From Acanthaster planci (Eukaryota; Echinodermata; Asteroidea; Valvatida; Acanthasteridae), in NCBI RefSeq assembly GCF_001949145.1, contig NW_019091377.1, positions 1,076,679 through 1,140,678 of the forward strand: a stretch of 64,000 nucleotides of DNA, in the 5' to 3' direction. The position numbers were made by a program, and so were the translations under genes. Shown here one piece after another: positions 1-12,800 of the stretch; the stretch's first letter is position 1, and the number at the start of each line of letters is the position of its first letter. The notes beneath the pieces were generated by a model, which saw nothing but the letters and a program-made list of their open reading frames with translations, ran no database searches and was not told the DNA's origin.

Positions 1-639
1 CATATGATGTAAATAAGGCAAAAAAAGCATACTGCCAATGCTGTTTGACTAAAAGTAGAACATCCCAGAGATTGCATTAAAAAAATACTATAAAGACAGG
101 AAATGCACTTAGCATTTGGTGCCCGGTAACAGTGGCAGAAACACAGTAGTCATAGGAAGTAAAACTTTCAAAATGCTAGTAAGGCACTTGTTATATTTCA
201 AGCAGGATGTCAAGTTTGGCTTCTGGGGGCAAAAGGTGATTCCGTTTTCTATTTCAGGGAGGCTGTGCCATTTCAAATATGTTACTGCCGCAGATACCAG
301 GGAAGTGTTATGATACTGTTTGCTTTACCTTATCAGTGCTGGTTTGAAAGTGTGACGATTTTTACCCCATCAGTGCTCAGATCTAATGAGATCAGCCACA
401 ACGCACCTATCTACTCTAATGGAAATGTACGAGTAGAGATCGCGGCACCTCTGTTGCACCTTCAAATTCATGTATTCTATGTTTATCTTAGGAAGAAAGT
501 CATGTCACTCGCAAAGAAATTGTGCCTTGGTACATGCCAACTTTTGTGTTATCACACAATCAAGGTGATCGCTGCAGCACTTTGGTCTTTTTTGAGACCA
601 ATTTCTGTGAGACATGTGGAGTTTTGTTTGCCTCGGCAG
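1..639. other. Non-coding, probable intron upstream of exon A
   Basis: No exon with a kinesin-like product and good splice sites is visible. The stretch ends in the acceptor tract of exon A. The rest of the kinesin gene should lie to the left of the window. Confidence 0.5.
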
Positions 640-804
640 GTGTTCAACCGTTATGATGTGTCGTTTGGTGGAGGGGGTTCCGCCTCCCAGGACCTGCAGG
701 CGTCAGTCCAGGTCCGCGTCACCAACAGCCGACTGGGCATTGTCACCTACTGGTCCCTGGCCAAATTTGAGGACAGGCTCATCCAGATGAGGGAGATGTT
801 TAAG
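640..804 (+). CDS. KIF14: KIF14-like exon A
   Basis: The acceptor is a pyrimidine-rich tract ending TCGGCAG at 639; the donor is AAG/GTGAGA at 804/805. The exon is 165 nt, phase 0 at both ends, and encodes 55 residues. The segment VTNSRLGIVTYWSLAKF is the recognisable part, matching the conserved WSLEKFE-type patch after the FHA domain of kinesin-3 proteins. Codon use is GC-rich compared with the flanking introns. It is the leftmost exon found in the window. Confidence 0.8.
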
Positions 805-3800
805 GTGAGAACCAGTTTGTCTGCTTAACACCAAACCCCGGGTGCCGTGTATAAATCACTGAGGATCTTGCTGCTTATGGTGTGGCTTAAAGTTCACAGC
901 CAAAGCCATGTTTGACTGAATTTGTTGTGACTGGTTTCAACACATACGTATATGAAGCATTGCTTGCAGCCATAAGCCATAGGCATCTGTTCTATCCCAG
1001 CCCAAATTGAACACGATTCAGGGTTTTTAAGTCCATTCCAAATGCCAGGATTTCTGGCTTTTTTTATTTCAAATATGATGGGTCCTTTACCACTGCATTG
1101 ACATGCATTCAAATCTCCTGCTAACACGTCAAAACTCATTTTTGCCTCTGCTCGTGACTTCACTGAAGTTGCAAAGTTTCAAACCCCATGACACAAGCTT
1201 GATTTGAAAGTCCTGAAGTATTAACATCGAACAGTCTTCAAAAACAAGCTGGCATCTTACCTTTAACTTTATGCTTTGACTCTGCCATAGTGTGCGGAGA
1301 GGGGTAGGGATTCCACCGATGACGACGTTTTCTACAATCCCAGTGACGACTGGGAGAAAGACTACAAGATAGATTCACCAGTGACTCCTTCAAAAAGGTC
1401 AGTGAGTTTGTATAACAAGCTGCCTTGCAGAACAGACTTGAAACCAGCTGGCACTAGTTGATTTGGACTGTGACTTCTCCCTTGTAGCTTGGATAGCCTT
1501 AACTCTCATTTGCACGTAGAAATGGCCCACAGCAGCTGTTAATCGGCATGAAAACTGAAGCGTAACTTTCAGCAACTTGAGAAGAGTCATGAATGGTTGA
1601 TGCCTGCGTGGGAGACTGTACATTGCCATTTATCTTATTCTTGCTAGTGTAGTGACCTTTAACTTTACTGCTTCCGAAGGTGAGCGGCAGGTAGGTCACA
1701 AGTTCATGAGCTCAGACTAACCAATAAGCCATAAATCCAATTCCTTAACTTAATTCCGAGTTCCAAGCAACTGGTCGTAAAATCTTAATGGTTAACCCCG
1801 TCCTGACCTGACCTCCATGAACTTGGCTTTCTTGACCCAGTCTTGACCTGTATTCACGACGGAACCCCTTAAATACTTGTCAACTGACCATCACCTTGTC
1901 TTTCTTTCATTGGGCACTCGCATGATCACTGTAGGCTCAACTCTGGACCAACTCTTGCTGTAACAAAGTGTTTACAATGTAAATAGTAGAAGTAGTACAA
2001 AAACAATTTCTGCTTCTCAGTGCTGTTATTTTTAGAGTCTGGTTCAACCCTACCTTAAAACTCTAAACTAGCATCCAATGGATTCGACTGATTTGAAGGT
2101 TTATTTCTTTACTTTTGATGTGAAAACCTCATACGAGACTACTTTGTTTTTATTTGTCTAGTACTTGAATGGTCAAAGTTGTTTTAAAATTGATCATAAT
2201 AATGACAGATGAGTCCCTGTTCCTATGTACTCAAGATCTTGCTGTTTCTTTACCACTTTTTTTCAATCCGACTAGGGTTTTCAGCAGTTCCTACACCCCC
2301 AGCCGATGGGCTTCCCTGACCAGTAGTAGCACTGGTTCCCCACGGCCCGGCTCCACAGCGAGTCTCGGTAAGCAACCAACACTCAACCCCTTCACTCTAT
2401 ACCAGGCAAGATATGGGACGGAGGGGTACCCCCCCTTACCTGTCCAATCCCTATGCACACTCTAGACTATTGTTACCTAACACATCCCCCTAGAAGTCTG
2501 TAAAGAATTTCTGAGATTCTGATCAAACAATGACCAACACAGAGAGGGGGGTTCTCTCCGTCCCATATCTTGCTTCAAATGCTTCACTCTGCTGCACCCT
2601 CCAAAGCACTGCAACAGTTACACTGTCAGTCATTTTTTTTTAAGGCTTGTTAAGGAGAGAGAGTTAAATGGCATGTGTCTGTGGGAATTCCTTGCAGGTG
2701 TTTGGCCATGGCTTCCATGCTTGCCTGTGCTATTTCTGGTGCCAGCTGTGTCCGAATCAACTGGCTGTGGTTAAAAATAACACATGTCTCTGGGAAGTGG
2801 CTGCAGCTACTAGACTGTGGCTTCCATGGATGCCTGTGCTGTTTCCAGCCACAGCCATGTCCGAATCAACTAGCTGCGGCTAGGAGTAAAACATGTCTAT
2901 GGGAAGTGGCTGCAGCTGCTAGCTTGTGGCTTCCGTGGATGCCTGTGCTATTTCCAGCCACAGCCATGTCCTAATCAACTAGCTGTGGCTAGGAGTAACA
3001 CTTGTCTATTGGAAGTGGTTACAGTCACTAGGCGTAGCTTCCCTAGCTGCACATTTTTTTCTTAGCTGTTGACATGTAGGCTTTACCTTTGATTGTCAGA
3101 GACTCGGTGGCATGCTTGAGCATTTTTTGGCATGCGAATCTTATGCGATGAATTGTAAAAATTTTACGCAGTATGCAAAGAGCATTTTTATGCGGCATAT
3201 AAAGAAATAAGGGCCTCATAAACCGAGGATGAATTGACCTATCACAGTTTGCAAGTTAGCCACGCCCCCTTAGACAACCCTATAGGATTTGTACATTGAG
3301 GTGTGTTCGTCTCAAACTTAGCACCTCCGCATCCATTTGTATTGGACAATATTTTGCAAGCTGCATTGAGGTGATTCTACCATGATTGGTCAATAACCCG
3401 CCGCAATCCATCTCAATTCTTCCTTTTACAGGAAGTGCAAATGGCAAGAGGGACTCCGTCAACGGCCTAGGACTGGCGAGTCTCTGCAGGACGTTGCTGA
3501 AGTCCTGCCTGACCAGCCGGCCACGCACCCATGAGGAGACCATCGCTGACTGCATCTTGGGAGCCATGCAAAGGGTCAACAGGGCCGTGGCTGGACTGCA
3601 AGAGGCCTATGCTACCCGGAACGAGGCTTTTGTCAGTTCTGGTGAGTCATCTTTAAACATTTGCAAAAAAAAAAAGTTTGTTACTGTGCAACCCTGTTAC
3701 GTAGTGATTATGCACAGGTCTAAAGCGTTGGGTGGACGCAGCCTGTTGTTGACCAATCACATGATACAGAACAATAGCACACTTTATTTGTGGTGTAGGT

Positions 3801-6800
3801 GATATCTCTGGTTCTCTGAGCTCGGACCAGATGCTTCTGCAAGCCACCTGCTCCATGGAACTCCTGACTGCTCTGATCTCCATGTGGGATTTGAACCCCG
3901 GACGCTCAGATGGACATCTGGAAGCTCCGGCTGATGAGTCCGAGGGGGAACTCCTGGAGCAGATGGCCGACACCTGCCGGAAAGCGGCCGGACATCTGAT
4001 GAAACTCTTACAGGTGGGAATTCAAAGATTTCTATGTCTAAAAAGGTGATTCATGATGCAAGTGCTGTAGGCCACAGGTTAATGTTCCTTCAAATATAAG
4101 TCTGTTCCAAGATAAAAACTCTCAACTCTGGAAGATCTGGTTTAATCTCTTTCCCCAGCTGGGGAAGATAGTTGGATTCTGTTCTCCCTTTAAAATCTTG
4201 GGTATGCAATGACAGAAAATTGATTGAAACCTGGTAGGTATTCAATGCCCTCCATTCAACTCTTTGAATTGTTGAATATCTCTATTTTGTCTGGTCTTGT
4301 GATTGATTGTTTTGTTGTATTTCTTCTGATTTTTGCATCGTGTTTGACTGGACAGGGTTGCGATGGCGACATTGACAGCATGATTGCTGAAGCCAGCACC
4401 AAGATTGCCCAGTGCCTGGTCTTCCTGGCTAGGCTTGTGGGCGAGGCCTCCATGAAGGCACACTTGAATGTGCTGACATTTAGAGATGTGGATGATCGGC
4501 AGGAAAATGAAATAGTAAGTTAGCATTACTGACGGCATTACTGATAATGCTGTGTTTCTTTTTTGATGTAAAAGGGGTCATCTTACCAGACTTTTCTCTT
4601 GCGGATGTACCATGATTGGCTCTCAGCCAATTTTTTGTCTACCAGATATTCTTTGCTTGAAACCCTAACTTCCACGTAAAGTGCAAGGCTGAGGTAACAT
4701 TCAAATGCTGTTGGAACCGTGCACCCGACTAATTTTTGAAATCCTCACTCATGTAAGTCATGTGCTAACAGTCATAAGGAGTGTTGTTCCAAGGACAATC
4801 ATTGATAGAATATCTTTCAGAGCCTGTAGATGTGTCTCATAGGTCACCATCTAAGAAAAATTACAAAGTTTCTGCATATTCAACACCATCAAATACATTT
4901 GTGCAACGTTCTATACACGAACATGCACGGATCCAAATATCTTGAAAATACAGCACGACTGCTGTGTGTCATGAAAATTTGACATCCCAAATGCTCATGC
5001 ATTTGGGAATCTGTAGGAAGTGATGTCATGTCAGAGATATCTATAACAGTAAAAAACTAAAGTGTTGGCTTTGGTTGCACAAAGTTGCGATGACTCGGAG
5101 TAACATATGACACACAGCTGTGCTAAATCACTGAGCAATTAGGGCGTGGCTTGTCAAAGTCAAAGGCATTACCAGGTCATCTCATCACAGTTCCTGTTTG
5201 GACAGGTGGACCCCGAGCTGAAGCAAGGGTTCCTCAACGGAGCCGACGTCCTGGTCGACAGGACGCTCCAGCGAGGCCTGAAGGCCGTGACCAGCTGCGA
5301 GGCGGACCTGCAGGTCATTCTGGGACCGGACAGCCATCTGCCTCAGGTAAGTCTCTCAAAAGTATCTCGCGTCCAAGCTCAGGTACTCAATTGATCGGAA
5401 CGGTGGATGCTCGGGGTGAGTCATTCCAGTGAACACTCATCATTGTTCAGTAGACTGATCCATTGTTAGCCCCACCTGCAGACCCTTCCCCGTCCGTCAT
5501 TTGTCATTTGTGCATTATGTTGGTTTTAGGCAACGAAAAGTGTTCTAAATCTAGAGAACGATGCAATACAATTAACCTTATGAAGTTTAAGCTCAGTGAC
5601 TGCTGTGCATTCTGAGAAAAACAATCTTCTAGGAACCTGTTTTCAAGTCAAAATGTGCAGTGATATTTTTGAAATGCGCCCATATTCAGTGTCCTGGACA
5701 CACTCTCATCTGGCTGATCGCAGCTACACGAACCGACGAATGATAACAACTGTGCACGTGTGCATTGTGATGACAGCTTGTCTGAAAGAGTAATTTCACT
5801 GGGAATTTGGTCCCCTAACTATCTTTAAGCCGTGTGTGCTTTTCACCAATAGTTTTGTCAGTTACTCTGTGAACATCTGCAAATGTAGGACTGTACCTTT
5901 GTTGGGAAACACAGCCTCTCGATGGCAACCTCTTGGCCCTGCAGCATTAGGGTGAATCACTCCTGTTACCTATCCACAGGGTGAAAGCACGGACGCATTG
6001 CCGTCAGGTTAGGGCACTTGCTTACATTTGCAGTGATTTATGTAATGTTCACTTTCTCAACTTTCACCATCATTCATTCCAAACTGTATACGAAGAACAG
6101 TTGTGCTGAGCCAGCCAACAACCAGTGCTCAGTTGCACACTGCCCTCTTCCGTGCACGCACACAGCCAATACCCGCAAGAGGCAGTGGAATTTATTTTCC
6201 TGTGTTTCCATTTTCTTGATGGCCTTTATTTCTTGATGGCCTTTATTTCTTGATGGCCTGGTCTGTTGTATTTAGGCTTTACAGTTTCTGGGACTGTTTG
6301 ATATGTGTGGATTCGACTGCATGATTGTTTAGTGGTATTTAAAAACAGTTAAATTAAAGAATCAAGTAATTTTGGGAAATAAGTTCCTTTCTCGTGAAGT
6401 GATTTAGGCAAAAAGTTAAACTTAGACAAGAATGATATTTGATGGACTTGCATCCGGAGTGTCACAGTGATGTACTGTCAAATAATTGATTTAAAAATCA
6501 TTTGTGACAACCTTTTTTTTTTTTCAAAGTATCCGATGTTCCCCTGTAGTAGTGGCTTAGGGCCAAATTTTCCTCACATTCAGCCAAATTATTGTCGTGG
6601 GATCTAGAAAGACAATCAGTCGCCCGAAAAAGCTGCCTGCCTTGAACTTTTGGTTTAAATTCCTCATTTGATAAAAAAAAACCCGAGAGGCATGTCACCC
6701 TTGAGGTTCCGTCCGGCTGTAATTCTTACGTCCATGTCAATAATGCTCAATGATGCTCGGCGTGAGCGACACTTTGTTTCCATGGGCAGTTTCTGTTCCG

Positions 6801-9800
6801 TAGCCAGCTGTCACTTTAAAATGCTGCCACCCCTGCCCTGTGGGTACTTAAATTGCAGTTAGCCCCGCTTCAGATCGGGTTATTCTTGGTCGTAAAGGCA
6901 CGCCGACGTAAATGGGTCCTGATGAGAGTTCCACCTGTGTTGCCACTCTGCATCGGCAGACAAATTATCTGTGATGTCGTTACCTCACTGTAGTAGCAAT
7001 TCCATTTTATTTCCCCCTCTACATTTGTAAAAATGAACAGATCAAAGAGGAGATAACTTTCATATGTATCCAGGTTTATTTTCGACAACTTTACAGGGTT
7101 ACGCATGTGCAACCATGACCTATGCTCTTAATTTCATTTATATTGGTATATTATACCGATATGATGTTATAGACAACGCATGAGCAGTACTTTTGCCCAA
7201 ATCCCGTAAGAAAACCTTTACAAGGTTACGCACGTGCAACTACGACCCATGCTCTCTTTCACGCAACTGAATCACGTTTGCTCAGGTTTAGAGGTGATTA
7301 AGTTTGCTAAGGTCAGGAATAATCAACCTTTCCTTGGAAACCCTTCAAAAATGTACTGCTTCATCAGTATACACTCTCTTTTCATTTTTTCTTTCTCCTT
7401 CTTTGTGTGACAGGAAAAAAAAATTCCATATTCCTTATACCGTAATAATAAAGGAAAAGTTCCAAAGCAGGGCCTTTCCACTGCCACTGTACACCCCTCA
7501 ATATTTCAAGCACCGTTTGATCTTTGACATCATGTTAGCAATACTTGTAGAGTTAATGAAAACACACTTGTAAGGTTAAAGAGATAGACTAGACCAGTAA
7601 ATCATTCATTGGGATCAAGGCAGTGAGCCCCCACTGGTGTTTGGTAAGTCCTGCGTCTAGTCTGCAAGATATTTTTGGCTCTGAGGGGGAAAAAAATCCG
7701 AAGAGAAATCCCTGCCCAGTCAACATAAGCCCTCAAGAAATGTCACCGCAGGTTCCCCCCCCCCCTTCGGAGGCCGAGCTGAGCCTTGACTCCTTTAGAA
7801 GCGGAACCGATGATGCAGCAAACTCCAGCCCTACCGTCTAAACCCTCCACAGTCCTCTGGGGATGGTGCTGCTCTCCCACAACATTTGTTACTTGATCCG
7901 CTGGTCTATTACCAGCAAATTGATTCCTGATCCCAAGCAGGGGGGGGGAAACCAAATAGCCCCCATCCTGTCCTCCCTTGTTGCTCTCCGCCCCCAACAA
8001 CCTTTTTTTAGTTCCTCCTCCCTCCCCCTTCCCGATCCTAAGTCTAATCTTCTTTCACTGAGCCCGTTTTAAGGGGACTACATAGGATCATGTAACATCC
8101 CTGGGCCAAAACAGAAATACTTTTCGTATCTTGTTTCATTTTTTTTTTTAAATCAGTCACTGGCATTTTTTCCTCGAAAAAGTATGAAATTGACTTGAAA
8201 CCTGAGCAGACCACAAATAACATGTATCCAAAGAAAAATGATCCCTTTCATCAACCCTGGGGGTGTTTGTTTTTTCTGGCTTTTTCAGTTAGAGGATGGT
8301 TAGATTACCCATCTATCTCAACAGGGACTCTCAGCACGTGAAATTTGGGTATTCCGTTGTAAAATTGGGTTTCAAGTTGCTAACAAGTTCATATGTACAT
8401 TTGTGTGTATCAAAGTGGGTGTCTAGCAGTCCACTACCAATGTCCGAAATTTTCAGACCCCCCCGTCAGCAAAACCATCGGCCTAAAATAATGCACCTGA
8501 GTGGGGGTCCTATGTCCGTGCTCCTCCGGACAAGAAATGACTTTTGTTTGGTTGGCTTTATTGTAACATCGCTCCTGTGCATTGCCCTCAGCGATGCATT
8601 TTTGGCTGTGGATAGATACTTCCTCTCTGATTCAGCCCTCCAGATCATCGGCCGAGTCCTGCCCCATTCCTGGGGTGGATTGTCTGTGCGACTGTTTGCA
8701 AAGGATGAAAATGGACAGGTGTAATTGCAGGACCAGGTGTTTTGAATCAAAAGGATTAGGCGGGCCCCTTCAGCCGTTTTGTTATTTAGCCTCACCGAGG
8801 TATCCAAGATTGATAAAAGAGATCCGCCGAAATCCACAGAAGCCGCAGGGCAATTTCTTGTAGTTGCTTAGCTTGGGATTTTGTCACTGCTGAAAAATTG
8901 AGCTTATTTAAAGTGATAAGGTCACCAACCAGTATGCCTGGTGATGAATATTCCTTCAAATTGATTTGTGGTGAGTAAAAAGTTAACTTTTTTTTTTGGT
9001 TTTTTTTTTGGCAACTTACTTAGCAGCTCGTTATAATTTTTTCCACTTCTGTGAACGTCAAATATGCTTTGAAATTGAGAAGTAAGCAGATTGCTCAAGA
9101 TGGTTTGCAATGGACAGCAGCATGCTATGCCTTCATCAGTTGAAAAAAGAGTGTTAGATTACTTTACAGAAATTTATTATGACAGGTAGCTTTTAGACGG
9201 CGCACTGTCTTGTTGATTACCGCATTGGAGTATGTGTTCATATGAATGGATTTAATAGCCCAACTTGAAAACAGCATTCAGCTTTCTTTACAAAGACTGT
9301 CCTTGGCAAGTACAGTGTTGTTTCACTCACATATTGTGCTGTGTGGGTTCAGATTGTGATGGCCATCATGGTGGTGGTGTTCTTAGGCAAGACACTTTAC
9401 CACAAGTACATGTCTCCATGCACCCAGTTGAATAAACGGGAACCTGAGGGTAGAGTTTAAACTACAGTTTTGTATTTACTACCGTGAACAAACAATCCCA
9501 AGGCCTGATGAACATAGTGATAACTTTAATAATTTGAGAAATTTCTTATAACCAAAACTACACAAGCAACATGTGAACATTTCATTTTTTGGGGGGAGGG
9601 GGAATTACTCCCATCCCCTGAGATTTGTTTAGAGCCAAAATCTGTTCTGGAGGAGTGTTGACATTTTCTGTCAAGGAAATTTCCTGCTTTTAGGTTTTCA
9701 GGCCCCCCTTCTTTTTTCCTCATCAAGATCCTTCACATAATTTTCTGGAATCTCATCTTGAAGTGGAGCAGAATAAATAAACCTGTGCCTCATCTGTCTT

Positions 9801-12800
9801 GACTTGTTTCAGATAATCCTGCTTATCCCTCCAAATAATGACGTTATCTTGTATAACAATTGGGAACTGTGTCTACCTGCATGTCGTTGAGTATCAAAGC
9901 CTGCGTTGTATTCTGTACATCTGCAGTTGTTACCAGGTAGATCAACTTTATTTTGAGCAGAATTGAGTGAATGGTTAACGTGTAAAGGCCCCTTGAGATT
10001 ATTGCAGAATAAGTTGTAAGAAATCTTTCGGGTTTTCTGGGCACTATATGGTTGGTTCAAAGACGAGACACCTTGTTAGCTTGGCATTCTTAAAAGGCTA
10101 CTTACATGTATGGTAATAACAGTCTTTGTGGCTGGTCTCTGTATTTGGTGGAGGTTCTACAAAGACCAAACGAATCGTGGGATCAGCTCTCATCAATGTG
10201 TCTGAGTTCAGTCCTCCAGCTTAAGAGCTAGACTTTTATTTATCGGATGCAGTGTCCCCTTGCAAGCCTGGGCACAAACCCAATTGATTACCCCCCCCCG
10301 GAGGGACAAAGCACACCCCCTTGCCATCCATTCTCATCCCTCTTTCCCCCCAGGAAACAGCATCCCACCAGAGGTCAGCAATGCAAATCTCGGTTTCCGA
10401 TCCTTGCCATCCTCTTCCCGAAATGTCACAAAGAAAAAATTGGGGGGGGGAGGGGCTCGGGAGTTGTCACCGCTCGTCAGCAGCCCCATCTGTCCTTCTT
10501 GACCCTGCGGAAATTGTTTCATTTCCTGCCAATATACAGACAACGTTTTTTCTTCCCTCTGTCTCTCTCTCTTTCTCCTTGTGAAATGTTCACATTGCCA
10601 GATGGTTACTCCGACCATTGCTGCAGGGCTTCCAGGGATAGATGCCCAAGTTCGGTAAAAGACAGTCTTCTCATTCGCCACCTCCTAGGTTGGGCCCGAG
10701 GGAGCTGTGGTCATTTTACATGGGGGGGTGGGAAATAAAGTTTGTCTTGGGGAGAAATACTAGATGATTGTTTTTAATCCAGTGGAAGTAATCAATTACA
10801 TTTGATGACGGCAGCTGATAACGGCAGAAGCTCATTACCTAACATGATCAGGAACTCTTGCCACCGTCCAGCAGGATTGATCAGGTATTCCTCAGCTCAA
10901 CAACCTCAAGAGAGTCAAGTATTTCAGTGTTTCATTGATACACTTTTCAATGTCAAGTAGTACTTGCAGTCTAATGCCCCATCAAGGTTTTTTCAATCAC
11001 TTCCAATTCCATATGCAAATCACAAAAAAATGTTACATGTAGTCCCCGTACAGGGACTGGATATCTGTTGAAGTAAATTGTTAAAATGTGGTTGATTTCT
11101 AACACAGAATTTGAAAACACGACAGAAAAAAAAGTCCTGCCCAAGATGCTGAATGATTTCATGCTGGTAGAGCCACAACCGATTTTTAATAAAAACCCAT
11201 GGTGATCCAGACCACCCCTCCCAGGAAGCTCCTTTGACACATAAACAACCCACTTTAGAGCAAATCATGTAGTTGAGACAAAGTGAGTGCTGAGCTTTCA
11301 CAAGTCTTTGATACATTGAAGCAACAGAATCAAGCATTTGGTACATCACCGTGTCCAAAAAAACTGCACATCCTTTTACATCATGTGCTTTTCATCACAT
11401 TCAGGAACTGGGACTTCCCCCCCACACTTCCATTTTGGAATAGAAGGGCGGAGCTGGAGGAGGTTCAGGATGAATTCACAACCTCTGGTGTGGATGCTGG
11501 CTTTTTTCGCCTCCTCCATAAATTCAGTAGCAATAGTTATTTACTGTCCTAGGGAGAAACAAGATCAGTGGCTAGAGGTATTGTGTCTTCCCTGTGGGAG
11601 GACAGCATTTCACTGAAAGTGACAGGTCCAGTTTAGGGTAACGGGTTGTGACTTCAGTGCACAGCGGCTTTCCCAGGCCGGTCAGATTGCTGGCTGATTA
11701 TGAATCATGTTTCTAACCAAAAAAAAAAAGATCGGTTAGTTGATTAGTTGCTCTGTGATTTAATATTGGTTGAACCCTAGGATAGTGATAATAGATAATG
11801 TTGGCTTAACAGGTGGCGCAGTCGCTGGTTAAGGTGAAAGTTGGCACTGACTAGTGGCTTGTCTCGTCCTTCACCATACAGACTCACATCTGTTTAGATT
11901 ACCTCATTTAAATGTGGGTAAAAATGGAAGTAAAATTATCAAACATATTTTGAGAAGCACACATAAGATACCCCTTTACCTCATTGTGCTCACTTTGAGT
12001 TCACCAAGTTCAAGGTCTTTATGGCTCCTTTACGGAGGAGGGCACTTTAGCTGGAAAAGTTTTGGAAAGTCCTACAATGTACGGTAACCTGGTAGCACAT
12101 TCCTTGCTCTTCAGTACCAAATTAGGACATCAGGCTGTGTGCAGAGAAGTTAATAGCAGGGCTGCACCTACTTGAGTATACTTGGTATGTTGTCACATCC
12201 ATTGACACCAGGAAAACCTCAAATAAGGCTTTGTTGGGCGTGGGAAGAGATTGGGGTCCAATTCCATTGTGATGAAATTGAGTGTAGAGGTGAGATTTGA
12301 GGGGTGAAGAGATTTCTAAGAAACATCCCGCGCAGCGGTTGCAACAATCACACCGATAAAATACCAACAACTTTCAGGGCTTTTAATAGCTGACAAGACA
12401 TGAGTTGTTTTACAAATAGCAATGATTGTGCGTATCTTGCATTTTTGTATATTAAATGCAAAAGGTAGCAAAGTCTGATGTTAAAAACCTCCAAAAGCCT
12501 CGAATTTGGGGTAACAATCTTGAGAAATCTCACACCTGCTGATGAGGAGAAAAACGGGCACATTGATCAGAAACTTTTTGTACTGTTTTCTTGTTTACTG
12601 CTTGACATTATTTTCTCCGGGTAAAACTCCCTTGAAGCAGTATCCAACCTACTTTGGTAACCTAATTCTTTGATCAAACTACTGGCCAATGTCTTTCTCT
12701 CCTTATATAAAAAATCTGGCCTCCCCATTTTTTTTTTTTTTACAACTCCCTTGGCCCAGAGAGACTGTTAATGTTCTATCAGGGAGGGCAAGAGTTGGCC

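Noticed and set aside
265-639. Open frame upstream of exon A
   Set aside because: It is continuous with exon A only by chance; the peptide is Cys/Tyr/His-mixed with no kinesin character and a good acceptor lies at 639.
8296-8724. 142-codon open frame in the long kinesin intron
   Set aside because: No recognisable domain, no matching splice sites, composition like translated intron, and an equally long frame on the other strand.
10247-10738. 163-codon open frame, Pro/Ser-rich
   Set aside because: It is caused by C- and T-rich low-complexity DNA; overlapping frames on both strands are just as long.
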